DNA of 64,000 nt from Microcosmobacter sp040493455 (GCF_040493455.1 NZ_JANFDA010000003.1:186001-250000); one strand, 5' to 3'. Positions 42,416 to 51,334 are shown, counted from the first letter of the stretch. The notes: generated from the sequence alone by a model not told the origin. A program made the numbers and translations.

Positions 42416-44632
42416 TTATATCTCAGATAAGATTTTATTAAGCGTTACATTTGGTCGCATTGCAGCATTACCCAATGCATCGTTTGGCTCGTAATAACCA
42501 CCGATATCCATCGCTTGTCCTTGAATATCATTTAATTCTGAAACAATCTTAGCTTCATTTGTTGTCATAGCTTCTGCTACAGGAGCAAATCTAGTTTTCA
42601 ACTCAGCATCTTTATCTTGATTTGCCAATTCTTGAGCCCAATACATAGCTAAATAGAAGTGACTTCCTCTGTTGTCCAATTCATTTACTTTACGTGATGG
42701 ACCTTTTTTGTTTTCTAAAAGTTTTTCTGTGGCTTCGTCTAATGCTTCACCAATAACTCTAGCTTTTTCATTATTGTTTGCATCTGCATAATGGTCTAGT
42801 GAAACCGCTAATGCTAAGAATTCACCTAAAGAATCCCAACGCAAGTGATTTTCTTTTTCAAACTGTTGTACATGCTTAGGTGCAGAACCACCAGCGCCAG
42901 TTTCAAACAATCCACCACCATTCATAAGTGGTACAATAGATAACATCTTTGCAGAAGTTCCAAGTTCTAGAATAGGGAAGAGGTCAGTAAGGTAATCTCT
43001 TAATACATTTCCGGTAACCGAAATTGTATTCTCACCAGCTTTAACACGTTCTAGTGTAAACTTGGTTGCTTCAATAGGAGACAAAATTCTAATGTCTAAT
43101 CCTGAAGTATCGTGATTTGGTAAGTATGCTTCGACTTTTTTGATCAATTCGGCATCATGAGCTCTTTCTTTATTCAACCAGAATACAGCTGGCCAACCAG
43201 ATGCTTTAGCTCTTGTTACGGCTAACTTTACCCAATCTTGTACTGGTGCATCTTTTACCTGACACATACGCCAGATATCACCAGTTTCAACATTGTGAGA
43301 GGTAAGCGTAGTTCCGTTAGCATCAACAACTTCGACTTTACCATTGCTGGTAATTTCGAACGTTTTATCATGCGATCCATATTCTTCAGCCTTTTGAGCC
43401 ATAAGCCCTACATTAGGCACTGTTCCCATTGTAGTTGGATCAAAAGCGCCATGTTCTTTACAGAAATCGAAAGTTGCTGTGTAGATTCCTGCATAGCTAC
43501 TATCTGGAATTACTGCTTTTGTTTCTTGAAGTTTCCCTTCTTTATTCCACATCATTCCCGATGTACGAATCATTGCTGGCATTGAGGCATCAATAATCAC
43601 ATCACTTGGAACATGAAGGTTGGTAATACCTCTGTCACTATCTACCATGGCCAAATCTGGACCATTTTCTAAAGCTTTTAATAAGGCAACTTGTATCTCT
43701 TCGCGTTTTGCTTGTGGTAATTCATTCAAGTTACTTAATAGGTTTCCAAAACCATTGTTTACATCTACACCAATCTCTTCAAATACATCACCATAAGTTT
43801 CAAAAACATCCTTGAAATAGGTTCTTACTGCATGTCCAAAAATAATTGGGTCACTAACCTTCATCATGGTTGCTTTCATGTGTAATGAGAATAAAATGCC
43901 TTGATCTTTAGCGTCGTTTACTTGTGCTTCTAAGAACGCAAGGAGTTCTTTTTTCTGCATTACTGTAGCGTCAATAATCTCTCCTTTCTGAAGTGCAATA
44001 CCTTCTTTAAGGATAGTTACATTACCATTAGCATCTGTATGTTGAATGTTTACAGAAGTAGCTTCATTAAGTGTTACAGATTTTTCATTGTGAGCAAAAT
44101 CACCATGAGTCATGGTTGACACGTGCGATTTAGAATCACTAGACCATGCTCCCATAGAATGTGGGTTTTTTTTAGCGTAATTCTTTACAGCTTTTGGAGC
44201 GCGGCGGTCAGAGTTTCCTTCTCTAAGTACTGGATTTACTGCACTTCCTTTGATTTTATCGTAACGCGCTTTTATAGATTTCTCATCGGCATTTTCTGGC
44301 TCGTCTGGATAATCCGGTAGCGCATAACCTTTTGCTTGAAGCTCTTTGATTGCACCTTTGAGCTGAGGAATTGACGCACTAATATTTGGTAATTTTATGA
44401 TGTTTGCTTCTGGCTTTTTTACTAATTCACCAAGTTGTCCTAAAGCATCTTCTACTTTTTGATCATCGGTTAGATAATCTGAAAAATTTGCTAGAATACG
44501 ACCAGCTAATGAGATGTCTTTAGTTTCGACTTCAATTCCCGATGAGGCTACAAACGCTCTAATGATTGGTAAGAATGAACGTGTTGCTAATGCTGGAGCT
44601 TCATCAGTAATAGTGTATATAATTTTTGACAT
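42416..44632 (-). CDS. icd: Monomeric NADP-dependent isocitrate dehydrogenase
   Basis: Decarboxylates isocitrate to 2-oxoglutarate with NADP, in the citric acid cycle. The 738-residue length and the opening MSKIIYTITDEAPALATRSF are those of the monomeric (IDH-II) type, quite unlike the 415-residue dimeric enzyme. Further family landmarks are RREGNSDRRAP-like REGNSDRRAPKAVKNYAKK, HSMGAWSSDSKSHV, DSDRGITNLHVPSDVI and GGGLFETGAGGSAPKHVQQF. It ends before a strong terminator and has a 160-bp leader gap to the pentapeptide gene. Assignment is secure. Confidence 0.97.
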   Translation of the reverse strand: MSKIIYTITDEAPALATRSFLPIIRAFVASSGIEVETKDISLAGRILANFSDYLTDDQKVEDALGQLGELVKKPEANIIKLPNISASIPQLKGAIKELQAKGYALPDYPDEPENADEKSIKARYDKIKGSAVNPVLREGNSDRRAPKAVKNYAKKNPHSMGAWSSDSKSHVSTMTHGDFAHNEKSVTLNEATSVNIQHTDANGNVTILKEGIALQKGEIIDATVMQKKELLAFLEAQVNDAKDQGILFSLHMKATMMKVSDPIIFGHAVRTYFKDVFETYGDVFEEIGVDVNNGFGNLLSNLNELPQAKREEIQVALLKALENGPDLAMVDSDRGITNLHVPSDVIIDASMPAMIRTSGMMWNKEGKLQETKAVIPDSSYAGIYTATFDFCKEHGAFDPTTMGTVPNVGLMAQKAEEYGSHDKTFEITSNGKVEVVDANGTTLTSHNVETGDIWRMCQVKDAPVQDWVKLAVTRAKASGWPAVFWLNKERAHDAELIKKVEAYLPNHDTSGLDIRILSPIEATKFTLERVKAGENTISVTGNVLRDYLTDLFPILELGTSAKMLSIVPLMNGGGLFETGAGGSAPKHVQQFEKENHLRWDSLGEFLALAVSLDHYADANNNEKARVIGEALDEATEKLLENKKGPSRKVNELDNRGSHFYLAMYWAQELANQDKDAELKTRFAPVAEAMTTNEAKIVSELNDIQGQAMDIGGYYEPNDALGNAAMRPNVTLNKILSEI

Positions 44633-44793
44633 AGAATTGAGTTAAAAATTTATGGAGAAAAATAGCGGAATAGCTCTATTTTTTTGCCTTGCGAATATAC
44701 AAAATATTAAGAGTTTTTTAGTCAATTTGCAATTAGACAAGCTGTAATTACCAATATGATAATTTTGATAGCGCCAAATTGAATATTTGCTAA

Positions 44794-45360
44794 TTATTCT
44801 AAAATAATTTGATACTTTTTTAATAGGCCAGCGACTTCATCTCTTGAGAACTTGGCTTTTGTGAGTGTGTTTTGCTCTGGATCTATATCAAAATTGAATG
44901 AAGAGCGAAGGTCTGCCGCTTTTAAATTGGTATTATTGAATACCGCTCGGTTGAGATCGCACTTGGAGAAAATAGCATGTTCTAGATTCGCTTCTGTGAA
45001 GTCAGTTTCAATGAGTTTACAATTATTAAAGTGAGTTCTTTTAATGTCCAAGCTATAGAATGAAGCAAAATCGAGTTGACAGTTTGTAAAGGTAAATTCG
45101 ATAATAAAATCGGAAGCTGTTTCAAACTTTACACCAATGAGCTTACAATCTTTGAAGTGTACATCTTTAAAAACAGTATTGGTTACATTACAATTGCTGA
45201 GATTGCAATCTATGAATTCGCATTCTAGAAACGTAATGTTAGAAATGTCTGAATTCTCAAAATTACAATTGGTAAAGGTACACGCGTCGTACTCACCTTT
45301 GTTAAGTAGAGTAGATGTAAAGTCTTGGTTTTTAAATGTTTGTTGATCGTGGAAGGACAA
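44794..45360 (-). CDS. Pentapeptide-repeat protein, Qnr-like
   Basis: A 188-residue right-handed quadrilateral beta-helix built of A(D/N)LxX-type repeats (CTFTNCNFENSDISNITFLE and many more from residue 25 to 155). The C-terminal helix SRDEVAGLLKKYQIILE resembles the dimer end of Qnr/MfpA proteins, which mimic DNA and protect gyrase. The only in-frame initiation codon before the fold is TTG at 45360 (an in-frame TAA lies 18 bp upstream and there is no nearby ATG), so a TTG start is likely. Qnr proteins are about 215 residues, so this is shorter. Gyrase protection is a guess from family, not shown. Confidence 0.82.
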   Translation of the reverse strand: MSFHDQQTFKNQDFTSTLLNKGEYDACTFTNCNFENSDISNITFLECEFIDCNLSNCNVTNTVFKDVHFKDCKLIGVKFETASDFIIEFTFTNCQLDFASFYSLDIKRTHFNNCKLIETDFTEANLEHAIFSKCDLNRAVFNNTNLKAADLRSSFNFDIDPEQNTLTKAKFSRDEVAGLLKKYQIILE

Positions 45361-45385
45361 GTTTTGTAGCTTAGATTATATAAAA

Positions 45386-45434
45386 GACAAAAGCCATATC
45401 ACTGTAGCAGTACTACTCTGACATGGCTTTTTTT
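45386..45434 (-). terminator. Terminator hairpin of the candidate ncRNA
   Basis: AAAAGCCAT (45389-45397) pairs with ATGGCTTTT (45423-45431); the inner part adds TCA/TGA and GTAG/CTAC pairs. On the minus strand the tail is TTTTGTCTTTT. On the plus strand it has seven T, so it could also stop + strand transcription. Confidence 0.7.
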
Positions 45435-45828
45435 GAAATGGTTCCGCGTGACCTATTTAACGTTGCCGTTAACCTCAGTTGATTCTCCGATGAGTTTCTC
45501 CCTTTTCGGTTCAAGTTTCACCTTTTCAATGAAACTTTTCTTAACTTTCAATATGCATTGACCTGTTAATACTTAGTTTCGTTAGTATTGTCTTTCTTGA
45601 TCTCTTTTCGCTCATTCTTCGCTTGCGCGTCAAACCTGCTCCAAGACATTGCCTCGTCGTTTTCGTGTTCTCTTTCGTTCCCACTACTTTTCGGAAGCTT
45701 TCCACTTTTTCCGCTCTGCCTGCTTACACATGCTTCACTTTCCAAGCTTCTTGACTCGTCCGCTACACATGCATACACATGCTGCTTTCAAACCTCAAAC
45801 TACAATACTTATAAAGAACGTTTCTTTA
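45386..45828 (-). ncRNA. Candidate structured noncoding RNA, about 440 nt
   Basis: A gene-free stretch on the minus strand between rplS and the pentapeptide gene. Seen directly: a promoter-like pair (TTTTG at 45859-45863 and TAAATTG at 45831-45837, 21 bp apart); a 5' hairpin AAAGAA-ACG-TTCTTT; three copies of GCATGTGTA (45725, 45764, 45774 on + as TACACATGC); an 8-bp stem AAGTTTCA/TGAAACTT (45513-45537); a stem AATACT/AGTATT (45568-45589); a TTAACG-GCAA-CGTTAA hairpin with a GNRA tetraloop (45457-45472); and a terminator at the 3' end. It is less AT-rich than the gaps elsewhere. I looked for tmRNA, RNase P, SRP and 6S hallmarks and found none. Identity unknown. Confidence 0.5.
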
Positions 45829-45979
45829 TACAATTTAACATAAACTCGAAATAATTTTCAAAACCGAACTAGGTTCGTTGTTAATTGTTCAGCTAATATA
45901 GAACGACATTGCAAATTTCCAAATTTTTTAAGGTTTTAGATATTCACAAGTTTTACACCGAACTTATCAACATTTGTTA

Positions 45980-46013
45980 ATAAAGAAAGCCCTGGATTAC
46001 TCCAAGGCTTTCT
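45980..46013 (-). terminator. Intrinsic terminator of rplS
   Basis: On the minus strand GAAAGCCTTGGA pairs with TCCAGGGCTTTC across a 4-nt loop, followed by TTTATT. It lies about 28 bp after the rplS stop codon. Confidence 0.85.
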
Positions 46014-46040
46014 AATGTTTTGAAAACGAAAGACTTCGTC

Positions 46041-46391
46041 TTATTTTCTAACTTCTTTAATTCTAGCTTTCTTACCAGTAAGACCTCTAAAATAGAAGAT
46101 TCTAGCACGTCTAACTTTACCTCTTTTGTTCACTTCAATCTTTTGAAGTGCTGGTAAGTTGATTGGGAAGATACGTTCTACACCAATTGTACCAGACATT
46201 TTTCTGATGGTAAAAGTTTCTGTAGTACCAGATCCTTTACGTTGTAACACTACACCTTTAAAAAACTGTGTACGTGTTTTGTTTCCTTCTTTAATTTCGT
46301 AATACACTGTAATAGTGTCACCAGCTCCAAATTCTGGAAAATCTTTTCTTGTAACAAATTCGTCCTGAACAAATTTTACTAACGATTCCAT
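46041..46391 (-). CDS. rplS: 50S ribosomal protein L19
   Basis: A 116-residue ribosomal protein at the 30S-50S interface. The typical L19 sequence is evident: FPEFGAGDTITVYYEIKEGN, RTQFFKGVVLQRKGSGTTET, FTIRKMSGTIGVERIFPINL, and the basic end GLTGKKARIKE. In many bacteria trmD and rplS are adjacent; here an SDR gene and a small membrane protein lie between them and a REP-like region precedes rplS. Own terminator downstream. Assignment certain. Confidence 0.98.
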   Translation of the reverse strand: MESLVKFVQDEFVTRKDFPEFGAGDTITVYYEIKEGNKTRTQFFKGVVLQRKGSGTTETFTIRKMSGTIGVERIFPINLPALQKIEVNKRGKVRRARIFYFRGLTGKKARIKEVRK

Positions 46392-46529
46392 TGTTTTATT
46401 TGTTTTCTATGGTTTGTCCGAAGCAACATTCACGATTCTCGTCAGAGGTTAATCCGAAATTGGCTGCAAAGATAATTAATAATCAGTAACTGGCAATTAA
46501 TAATTACTTTTTTTAGTGTGTTCCTTTTG

Positions 46530-46668
46530 CGTCCTTTCCACTCCGCTCAAGGACTGTAAAAGTCAGGCTATTCGCTGTATCTTTTTACGTGTTCTTGATA
46601 CAAAATGCTAATGCATGTCACTCGAACTGACGTAAAAAGGATTGAGTTTATCCTGAGCTTGTCGAAGG
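46530..46668. repeat. Flavobacterial dispersed repeat element
   Basis: Contains CCACTCCGCTCAAGGAC (46538 onward) and TCCTGAGCTTGTCGAAGGG (46651-46669), short sequences I associate with dispersed repeats in marine Flavobacteriia, and an inverted repeat CTTTTTACGT (46581-46590)/ACGTAAAAAG (46630-46639). The rest of the 322-bp gap upstream of rplS (46392-46529) is AT-rich and shows nothing else. Confidence 0.6.
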
Positions 46669-46713
46669 GCTACTATCCTTAACACGAGTTATTAAGAACT
46701 AATCATTGGTATG

Positions 46714-47442
46714 CTACATCCTTTTGTAAAAACTATTGGGTAGTGTTCTCAATAGCTTTCCAATGAGCCACCATCTTTTGGTAACGTATCCAATTCCTTT
46801 TTTCCGCTTTATGATTCCAAAAATTTGTTTGGCAGCTTTCTCCTTAGATGCTACCCAAAACTGTCCATCTCCTTTAGCCATAGCTGTATCTACAAACCCA
46901 GGACGAATGTCAGTAACATAAATTGGTTTCTTTGATTTTGTAGCTTTCTGTCGTAATCCTTCCAAATAATTTATTTGATAGGCTTTCGAAGCATTATATG
47001 CTGGTGCCATCCTGCTACCGCGTATGCCAGCTATAGAGCTTATGGCTACTAAATGTCCTTTGCCCTGCTTTTCAAAATAATTGAATGCCCAATCTACAAT
47101 CTCGGTAAAGGCATTTACATTTAAAAGATTGGTTTTATGTTCTATGTCGAAATCTAGTTGGTCATTTAAATCACCTGTGCCAGAGCTCAATATCAAAAGG
47201 TCCAAACCGCCAAGGTCATTGACTAAATCGGTTAGCTTTTCTGAGTTGTTTTCGGTAGTACAATCGAAAGCACTTACTGCAAAGCGTTCAGGATTAATGT
47301 TTTTTAATGCGTATAATTCAAGTTTTCGTCTTCCAGTAACACCAACAACATAATCATGTGCCACAAGTATTCTTGATAAGGCATTTCCTATTCCAGAAGT
47401 TGCTCCTATGACTATTGCTTTTTTGATATATAGGTTACTCAC
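46714..47442 (-). CDS. Short-chain dehydrogenase/reductase (SDR)
   Basis: A 242-residue NAD(P)-dependent classical SDR. The nucleotide motif GATSGIG is at residues 13-19, the structural motif SSGTGD where NNAG is common, Ser in AISSIAGIRG, and the catalytic YNASK near residue 152. The substrate is not predictable. The only plausible start is GTG at 47442, overlapping the upstream membrane-protein gene by 8 bp, which implies translational coupling. The C-terminal 30 residues are basic (KRKKGIGYVTKRWW) with some membrane-binding character. Confidence 0.9.
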   Translation of the reverse strand: MSNLYIKKAIVIGATSGIGNALSRILVAHDYVVGVTGRRKLELYALKNINPERFAVSAFDCTTENNSEKLTDLVNDLGGLDLLILSSGTGDLNDQLDFDIEHKTNLLNVNAFTEIVDWAFNYFEKQGKGHLVAISSIAGIRGSRMAPAYNASKAYQINYLEGLRQKATKSKKPIYVTDIRPGFVDTAMAKGDGQFWVASKEKAAKQIFGIIKRKKGIGYVTKRWWLIGKLLRTLPNSFYKRM

Positions 47443-47764
47443 TTTTTTTTAAATCATTAATCGCAAAGATGAAAAACCCTAAGGTAAAAACAAGAAATGC
47501 AAACATATTAAAGTAGGTCACCATAACCTGAAACTTCAAAAAATCCATATCGCTATCTTGAAAGCTGTTAAATAAAGGTAATATGGAATTAGCTAGCGTA
47601 GCCATAAGACATAAGAGACTACCCACTAAAAGCAATTTTGGACCAACTGATTTACGATACTTAGTAACGATAAAAATGCAAGCAACAATAATTACTATTT
47701 GAAATAGAGTTATCGCTATCCCAGCAATTGAAAAGTGTATTGCAGCGTTATTTATATTGTCCAT
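47435..47764 (-). CDS. Small membrane protein, unknown
   Basis: A 109-residue protein with three predicted transmembrane helices: AIHFSIAGIAITLFQIVIIV, LLLVGSLLCLMATLANSIL and MFAFLVFTLGFFIFAI. The longest frame starts at 47842 inside trmD, with an Arg-rich unlikely N-terminus; the ATG at 47764, 14 bp after the trmD stop, is used. Function unknown. It sits between trmD and the SDR gene, overlapping the latter by 8 bp, so the three are likely co-transcribed. Confidence 0.75.
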   Translation of the reverse strand: MDNINNAAIHFSIAGIAITLFQIVIIVACIFIVTKYRKSVGPKLLLVGSLLCLMATLANSILPLFNSFQDSDMDFLKFQVMVTYFNMFAFLVFTLGFFIFAINDLKKSE

Positions 47765-47778
47765 ATCTCTTTTTTTTA

Positions 47779-48456
47779 TTACTCGTCTAGTAAATCTGGA
47801 CGACGTTCTTGCGTGCGCTTGTAGGCTTGCTCTTCGCGCCACTTTTCGATTTCTGGGAAGTTACCGCTAAAGAGTATTTCTGGTACTTTCATGCCTTTGT
47901 ACTCTCTTGGTCTAGTATAAATAGGTGGCGCCAACAAGTTATCTTGAAACGAATCGGTGAGGGCAGAAGTCTCATTACCCAATACACCAGGGATTAATCG
48001 AATCACTGCATCACACAATACTGCTGCGCCAAGCTCACCACCAGACAATACAAAATCACCAATGGAGATTTCCTTGGTAATAAAGGTATCGCGTACGCGT
48101 TGATCTACCCCTTTGTAATGACCGCAAAGAATAATAATGTTTTCTTTAAGTGATAATTGATTGGCAATACCTTGGTTTAAGGTTTCACCATCTGGTGTCA
48201 TATAGATGATCTCATCATAATTGCGTTCGGTTTGTAGCTTAGAGATACACTTATCTATAGGTTCTATCATCATCACCATACCTGCACCACCTCCAAACTG
48301 ATAGTCATCAACAGACTTATAGTTATCTGTCGTGTAATCTCTAAGATTATGAAAATGGACTTCTACCAAACCTGCTTCTATAGCACGTTTTAGGATGGAT
48401 GCTTCAAACGGGCTTTTGAGCAATTCTGGTAAAACGGTTATGATGTCTATACGCAT
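47779..48456 (-). CDS. trmD: tRNA (guanine-N1)-methyltransferase
   Basis: Methylates G37 next to the anticodon, preventing frameshifts. A 225-residue SPOUT enzyme. Visible landmarks: MRIDIITVLPELLKSPFEAS, the SAM-binding knot region YMTPDGETLNQ and ILCGHYKGVDQRVRD, LSGGELGAAVLCDAVIRLIP, and PIYTRPREYKGMKVPEILFSGN. Length is normal. Followed 14 bp later by a small membrane protein. Secure. Confidence 0.97.
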   Translation of the reverse strand: MRIDIITVLPELLKSPFEASILKRAIEAGLVEVHFHNLRDYTTDNYKSVDDYQFGGGAGMVMMIEPIDKCISKLQTERNYDEIIYMTPDGETLNQGIANQLSLKENIIILCGHYKGVDQRVRDTFITKEISIGDFVLSGGELGAAVLCDAVIRLIPGVLGNETSALTDSFQDNLLAPPIYTRPREYKGMKVPEILFSGNFPEIEKWREEQAYKRTQERRPDLLDE

Positions 48457-48473
48457 GATGCAAAGATGTAAAT

Positions 48474-50468
48474 CTATTTTACTAAAAGCTTCTTAACTAT
48501 TGATTTATTTTCAGATGTGATTTTGATAAAATAGATTCCACTAGCCACAGTTAAATCTAATTTACCCTCTGAGCTAACTTTTGTAGTTGACAATTTCCTT
48601 CCTTCAGAAGAAAACACCTCTATTTCAGCAAAGTTTTTAAGTTCAAAAATTTGAATACTATTTGTGGCTGGGTTTGGAAATATTTTTATTTGGGATAACG
48701 TATTGTCAGTAATACTTAAAGGTTGATCCCATGTGTCACCTACATTGTTACCCCAAATATATTCTACCAAATCTGGCTGATCAATAAATGGGTTCCTATT
48801 AAACTGCCAATTATATACGATATTATTCCTGTTCATTTCATAATCATCAGGAGGATCGTTTCGGTGCCAATCTAATAGTGTTGCTAAATCTCCTAATTGC
48901 CCAACCGTATCTGGAAAACCATCGACAACTTCTAATCCGTTATAACGGATTTCCATATACAAAACACTTCGGGCTACATCTCCATAAAAACTGCCTTGTG
49001 TCCCTGCTGGACCAGTGTATTGACCATAGTGTTGATTGCCTCTGATGCTATTTTCTGGCCCATCGGCAGCTCGTAATGCATGTGCATCTGAATTCCCATG
49101 GCGTAATGAATCGGCTTTAGTAGCCCAAAAAACATCTATTCCGTCAGCTATTTCATCTTCTTCAATGTCGTCAAAACCACCTCGAGATCTTGGATAGGTA
49201 TGTTCTCTGTTCCACTTTCCATTGTTGTTCGAATCGGTTTGTAAATCTAATTTGGCTCGGCCTTGTTCTGTATACACTAACCAAACCTCATTACTGTTTA
49301 AAGGATTCTGATCTGCTTGCTTCAAAATATCAATAACGTCCGCATAGGTTTGCGCTCTTACAATATCTGGATCAGCAATAATATCCTGCAATGCTTGACG
49401 TAATTCGGTATCTGACAAGCCATCTAAACTATTATAATAGCCACTAGGTTGGGTGCTTTCTACGATACCAAATGTTGGATTTGTTGGTGTTCCCCAAGCT
49501 GCAACTGTGAAATCATTATCAACAACTCTCACTATCAAATTATTATTATATGGAATGAATGGTGTTGGTAAACTAGAAAACTGAATCTGCAATTCTTCAT
49601 CACCTTCATCATCTGAATCATCAACTAGTGTTATTGTTGTTGATACTGAATTTTGACCATTCGGAATTGTAAGCGTAGTAGAACCAGTATAATCCGAACT
49701 ATTAAACGTGCCATTATCTAATGATATGTCAAAAATAAGATCGGAAGATACATTAATATCAGAGGTAATGGTAATGTCAAAACTATTGCCTTCGTCATAT
49801 TGCGTCATAACCGTTGACATGGTTAATGTATTGAACAAAACACCACTTCCATCATTCAAAGCTCTTGGTGTTGGCGTTGTGGACATATATGTAACATTAT
49901 CATCCATATCTACAAAACGCTGAATTGAATTGGTATTATTACTTGGGCCTTCATTAATTTGTTCACTCACACCTAAAAGTGCCATTAGTGCAGCATCATC
50001 CGAATCGCTGGTATCATAGACTAGGGCATCTATCAAATTTGTTGTTGTTGCAAGAGTTCCTTCAGGAAAATCAAAATCGTTTGCTTGATAGATTGCAACA
50101 GCATCGGCACCATTCTGAATAACATTTGCAGAAATTATATGCTGCGGAAAAGGGGCAACTCCATTACTCCCAATAAGCAAAAGACCATTAACATCTGTGG
50201 TAAGCCCATCTAAATCAATTGTAAAATAGCTACTATCACCACCACTTGTTGATCCGTTAAAAAAGACGAGAACAAAACCATCTAAATCAAAATTCGGTGT
50301 GTCAGATTTAAGTTCTATAAATTCTTTGTCGTCTACACCTGGTGTATCGCAATCTAATTCATTTATAACCACCTGACCAATTGAAAATTGACTGAAGATT
50401 AATAATAAGAGTAACAGCGATGCTCTAGTGGTTAACTTTGGTAATGTAGTAAGGATCTCTTTACGCAT
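48474..50468 (-). CDS. Secreted endonuclease I with lamin-tail, Calx-beta-like and T9SS domains
   Basis: A 664-residue extracellular nuclease. After a signal peptide (to about residue 31, SIGQ), a lamin-tail (LTD) domain (VVINELDCDTPGVDDKEFIE...) spans about 32-170. A Calx-beta-like region with paired acidic residues (TLVDDSDDEGDEELQIQF) follows at about 215-315. The endonuclease I domain, about 345-570, has KWNREHTYPRSRGGFDD with the His/metal motif and GNSDAHALRAADG. The C-terminus IFPNPATNSIQIFELKN...IVKKLLVK is a T9SS type A sorting domain, so export by type IX secretion is expected. It degrades DNA or RNA for nutrition. Single gene, 17 bp from trmD. Confidence 0.93.
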   Translation of the reverse strand: MRKEILTTLPKLTTRASLLLLLLIFSQFSIGQVVINELDCDTPGVDDKEFIELKSDTPNFDLDGFVLVFFNGSTSGGDSSYFTIDLDGLTTDVNGLLLIGSNGVAPFPQHIISANVIQNGADAVAIYQANDFDFPEGTLATTTNLIDALVYDTSDSDDAALMALLGVSEQINEGPSNNTNSIQRFVDMDDNVTYMSTTPTPRALNDGSGVLFNTLTMSTVMTQYDEGNSFDITITSDINVSSDLIFDISLDNGTFNSSDYTGSTTLTIPNGQNSVSTTITLVDDSDDEGDEELQIQFSSLPTPFIPYNNNLIVRVVDNDFTVAAWGTPTNPTFGIVESTQPSGYYNSLDGLSDTELRQALQDIIADPDIVRAQTYADVIDILKQADQNPLNSNEVWLVYTEQGRAKLDLQTDSNNNGKWNREHTYPRSRGGFDDIEEDEIADGIDVFWATKADSLRHGNSDAHALRAADGPENSIRGNQHYGQYTGPAGTQGSFYGDVARSVLYMEIRYNGLEVVDGFPDTVGQLGDLATLLDWHRNDPPDDYEMNRNNIVYNWQFNRNPFIDQPDLVEYIWGNNVGDTWDQPLSITDNTLSQIKIFPNPATNSIQIFELKNFAEIEVFSSEGRKLSTTKVSSEGKLDLTVASGIYFIKITSENKSIVKKLLVK

Positions 50469-50659
50469 ACTACAAAGATGCGATTATTCTTTTGAATATG
50501 GAATAGGAGGTGGGAATTGGGTTTATACGTTCGTCTGCGATACAAATATATATTTATACTCCAAACATAAGCGAGATAGATATCTAGTTGATTAAATGAA
50601 AAAAATAATAACTTAATGAATTGAACGTTAGTTTTTATAATCACCAAAATTATCTTCAT

Positions 50660-51334
50660 ATGTATTCATTACGAATTCAATTACCTTTGCTTGTAGCCGT
50701 TTTGGTTTTATTTAGTTGCTCTAATTCTGATACTGATCCCGATCCTGAGTCTAATTTTTATGCACTAGCAGTAGGGAATTCCTGGGAATATAAATGGTAT
50801 GGAGTCAGTAATGAAGGGAATCAAAGCGTAATTAGTGTCGAAGAAAATATTTCCATTACAGGAGTCGAAGACATAGGGGGTAACGTATTTTATAAATTCA
50901 GCCGGGTAATTTCTGGAAATCCCAATGGTATATATGCTTCCATTCCTGAGAATGGAGAACATATAGAGTACTACAGAGATTCTCTTGGTTTTTTAATTAA
51001 TGATCAAGGATTAATAAAGTTTGCTAATTCGACAAATGAGGAGTTTCCGATAATCTATTATGATAATTTTGGGCATATTACAGATCCAGATGGCGGCGCG
51101 ACCTTATTGGGAAGATTGTCGAACGAAGAAGTAGTTTACGAACTAGAAAATGAAAGTTTAAATTGCCTATTAATGACCACAAGAATTGAATATGATAACG
51201 GCATAGAAGCTCTTGCCAATAATCACATATATTATTCTAATGGTATTGGATTAGTAAGTGATGATATTGTGTGGGTTGCAAGTGAAAATAATGCTGGCTA
51301 TAGAAGAGTATTAGTGAATTACAATATTCCTTAA
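50660..51334 (+). CDS. Hypothetical lipoprotein
   Basis: A 224-residue lipoprotein beginning MYSLRIQLPLLVAVLVLFSC (lipid Cys20), chosen over the longer frame at 50621, which adds a hydrophilic leader before the signal. An acidic linker SNSDTDPDPES follows, then a beta-rich domain (FYALAVGNSWEYKWYG...) with a NSWEYKW pattern seen in several uncharacterised Bacteroidota lipoproteins. No functional assignment. It is a single + strand gene at the right edge of the core block, just before the ABC-transporter island. Confidence 0.75.
   Translation: MYSLRIQLPLLVAVLVLFSCSNSDTDPDPESNFYALAVGNSWEYKWYGVSNEGNQSVISVEENISITGVEDIGGNVFYKFSRVISGNPNGIYASIPENGEHIEYYRDSLGFLINDQGLIKFANSTNEEFPIIYYDNFGHITDPDGGATLLGRLSNEEVVYELENESLNCLLMTTRIEYDNGIEALANNHIYYSNGIGLVSDDIVWVASENNAGYRRVLVNYNIP

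Noticed and set aside
45566..45778. A 70-codon minus-strand open frame in the gap between rplS and the pentapeptide gene
   Set aside because: Composition is Ser/Glu/Lys-rich without any domain feel, no good start context, and it lies inside a stretch full of hairpins and repeats; I treat the region as a candidate RNA.
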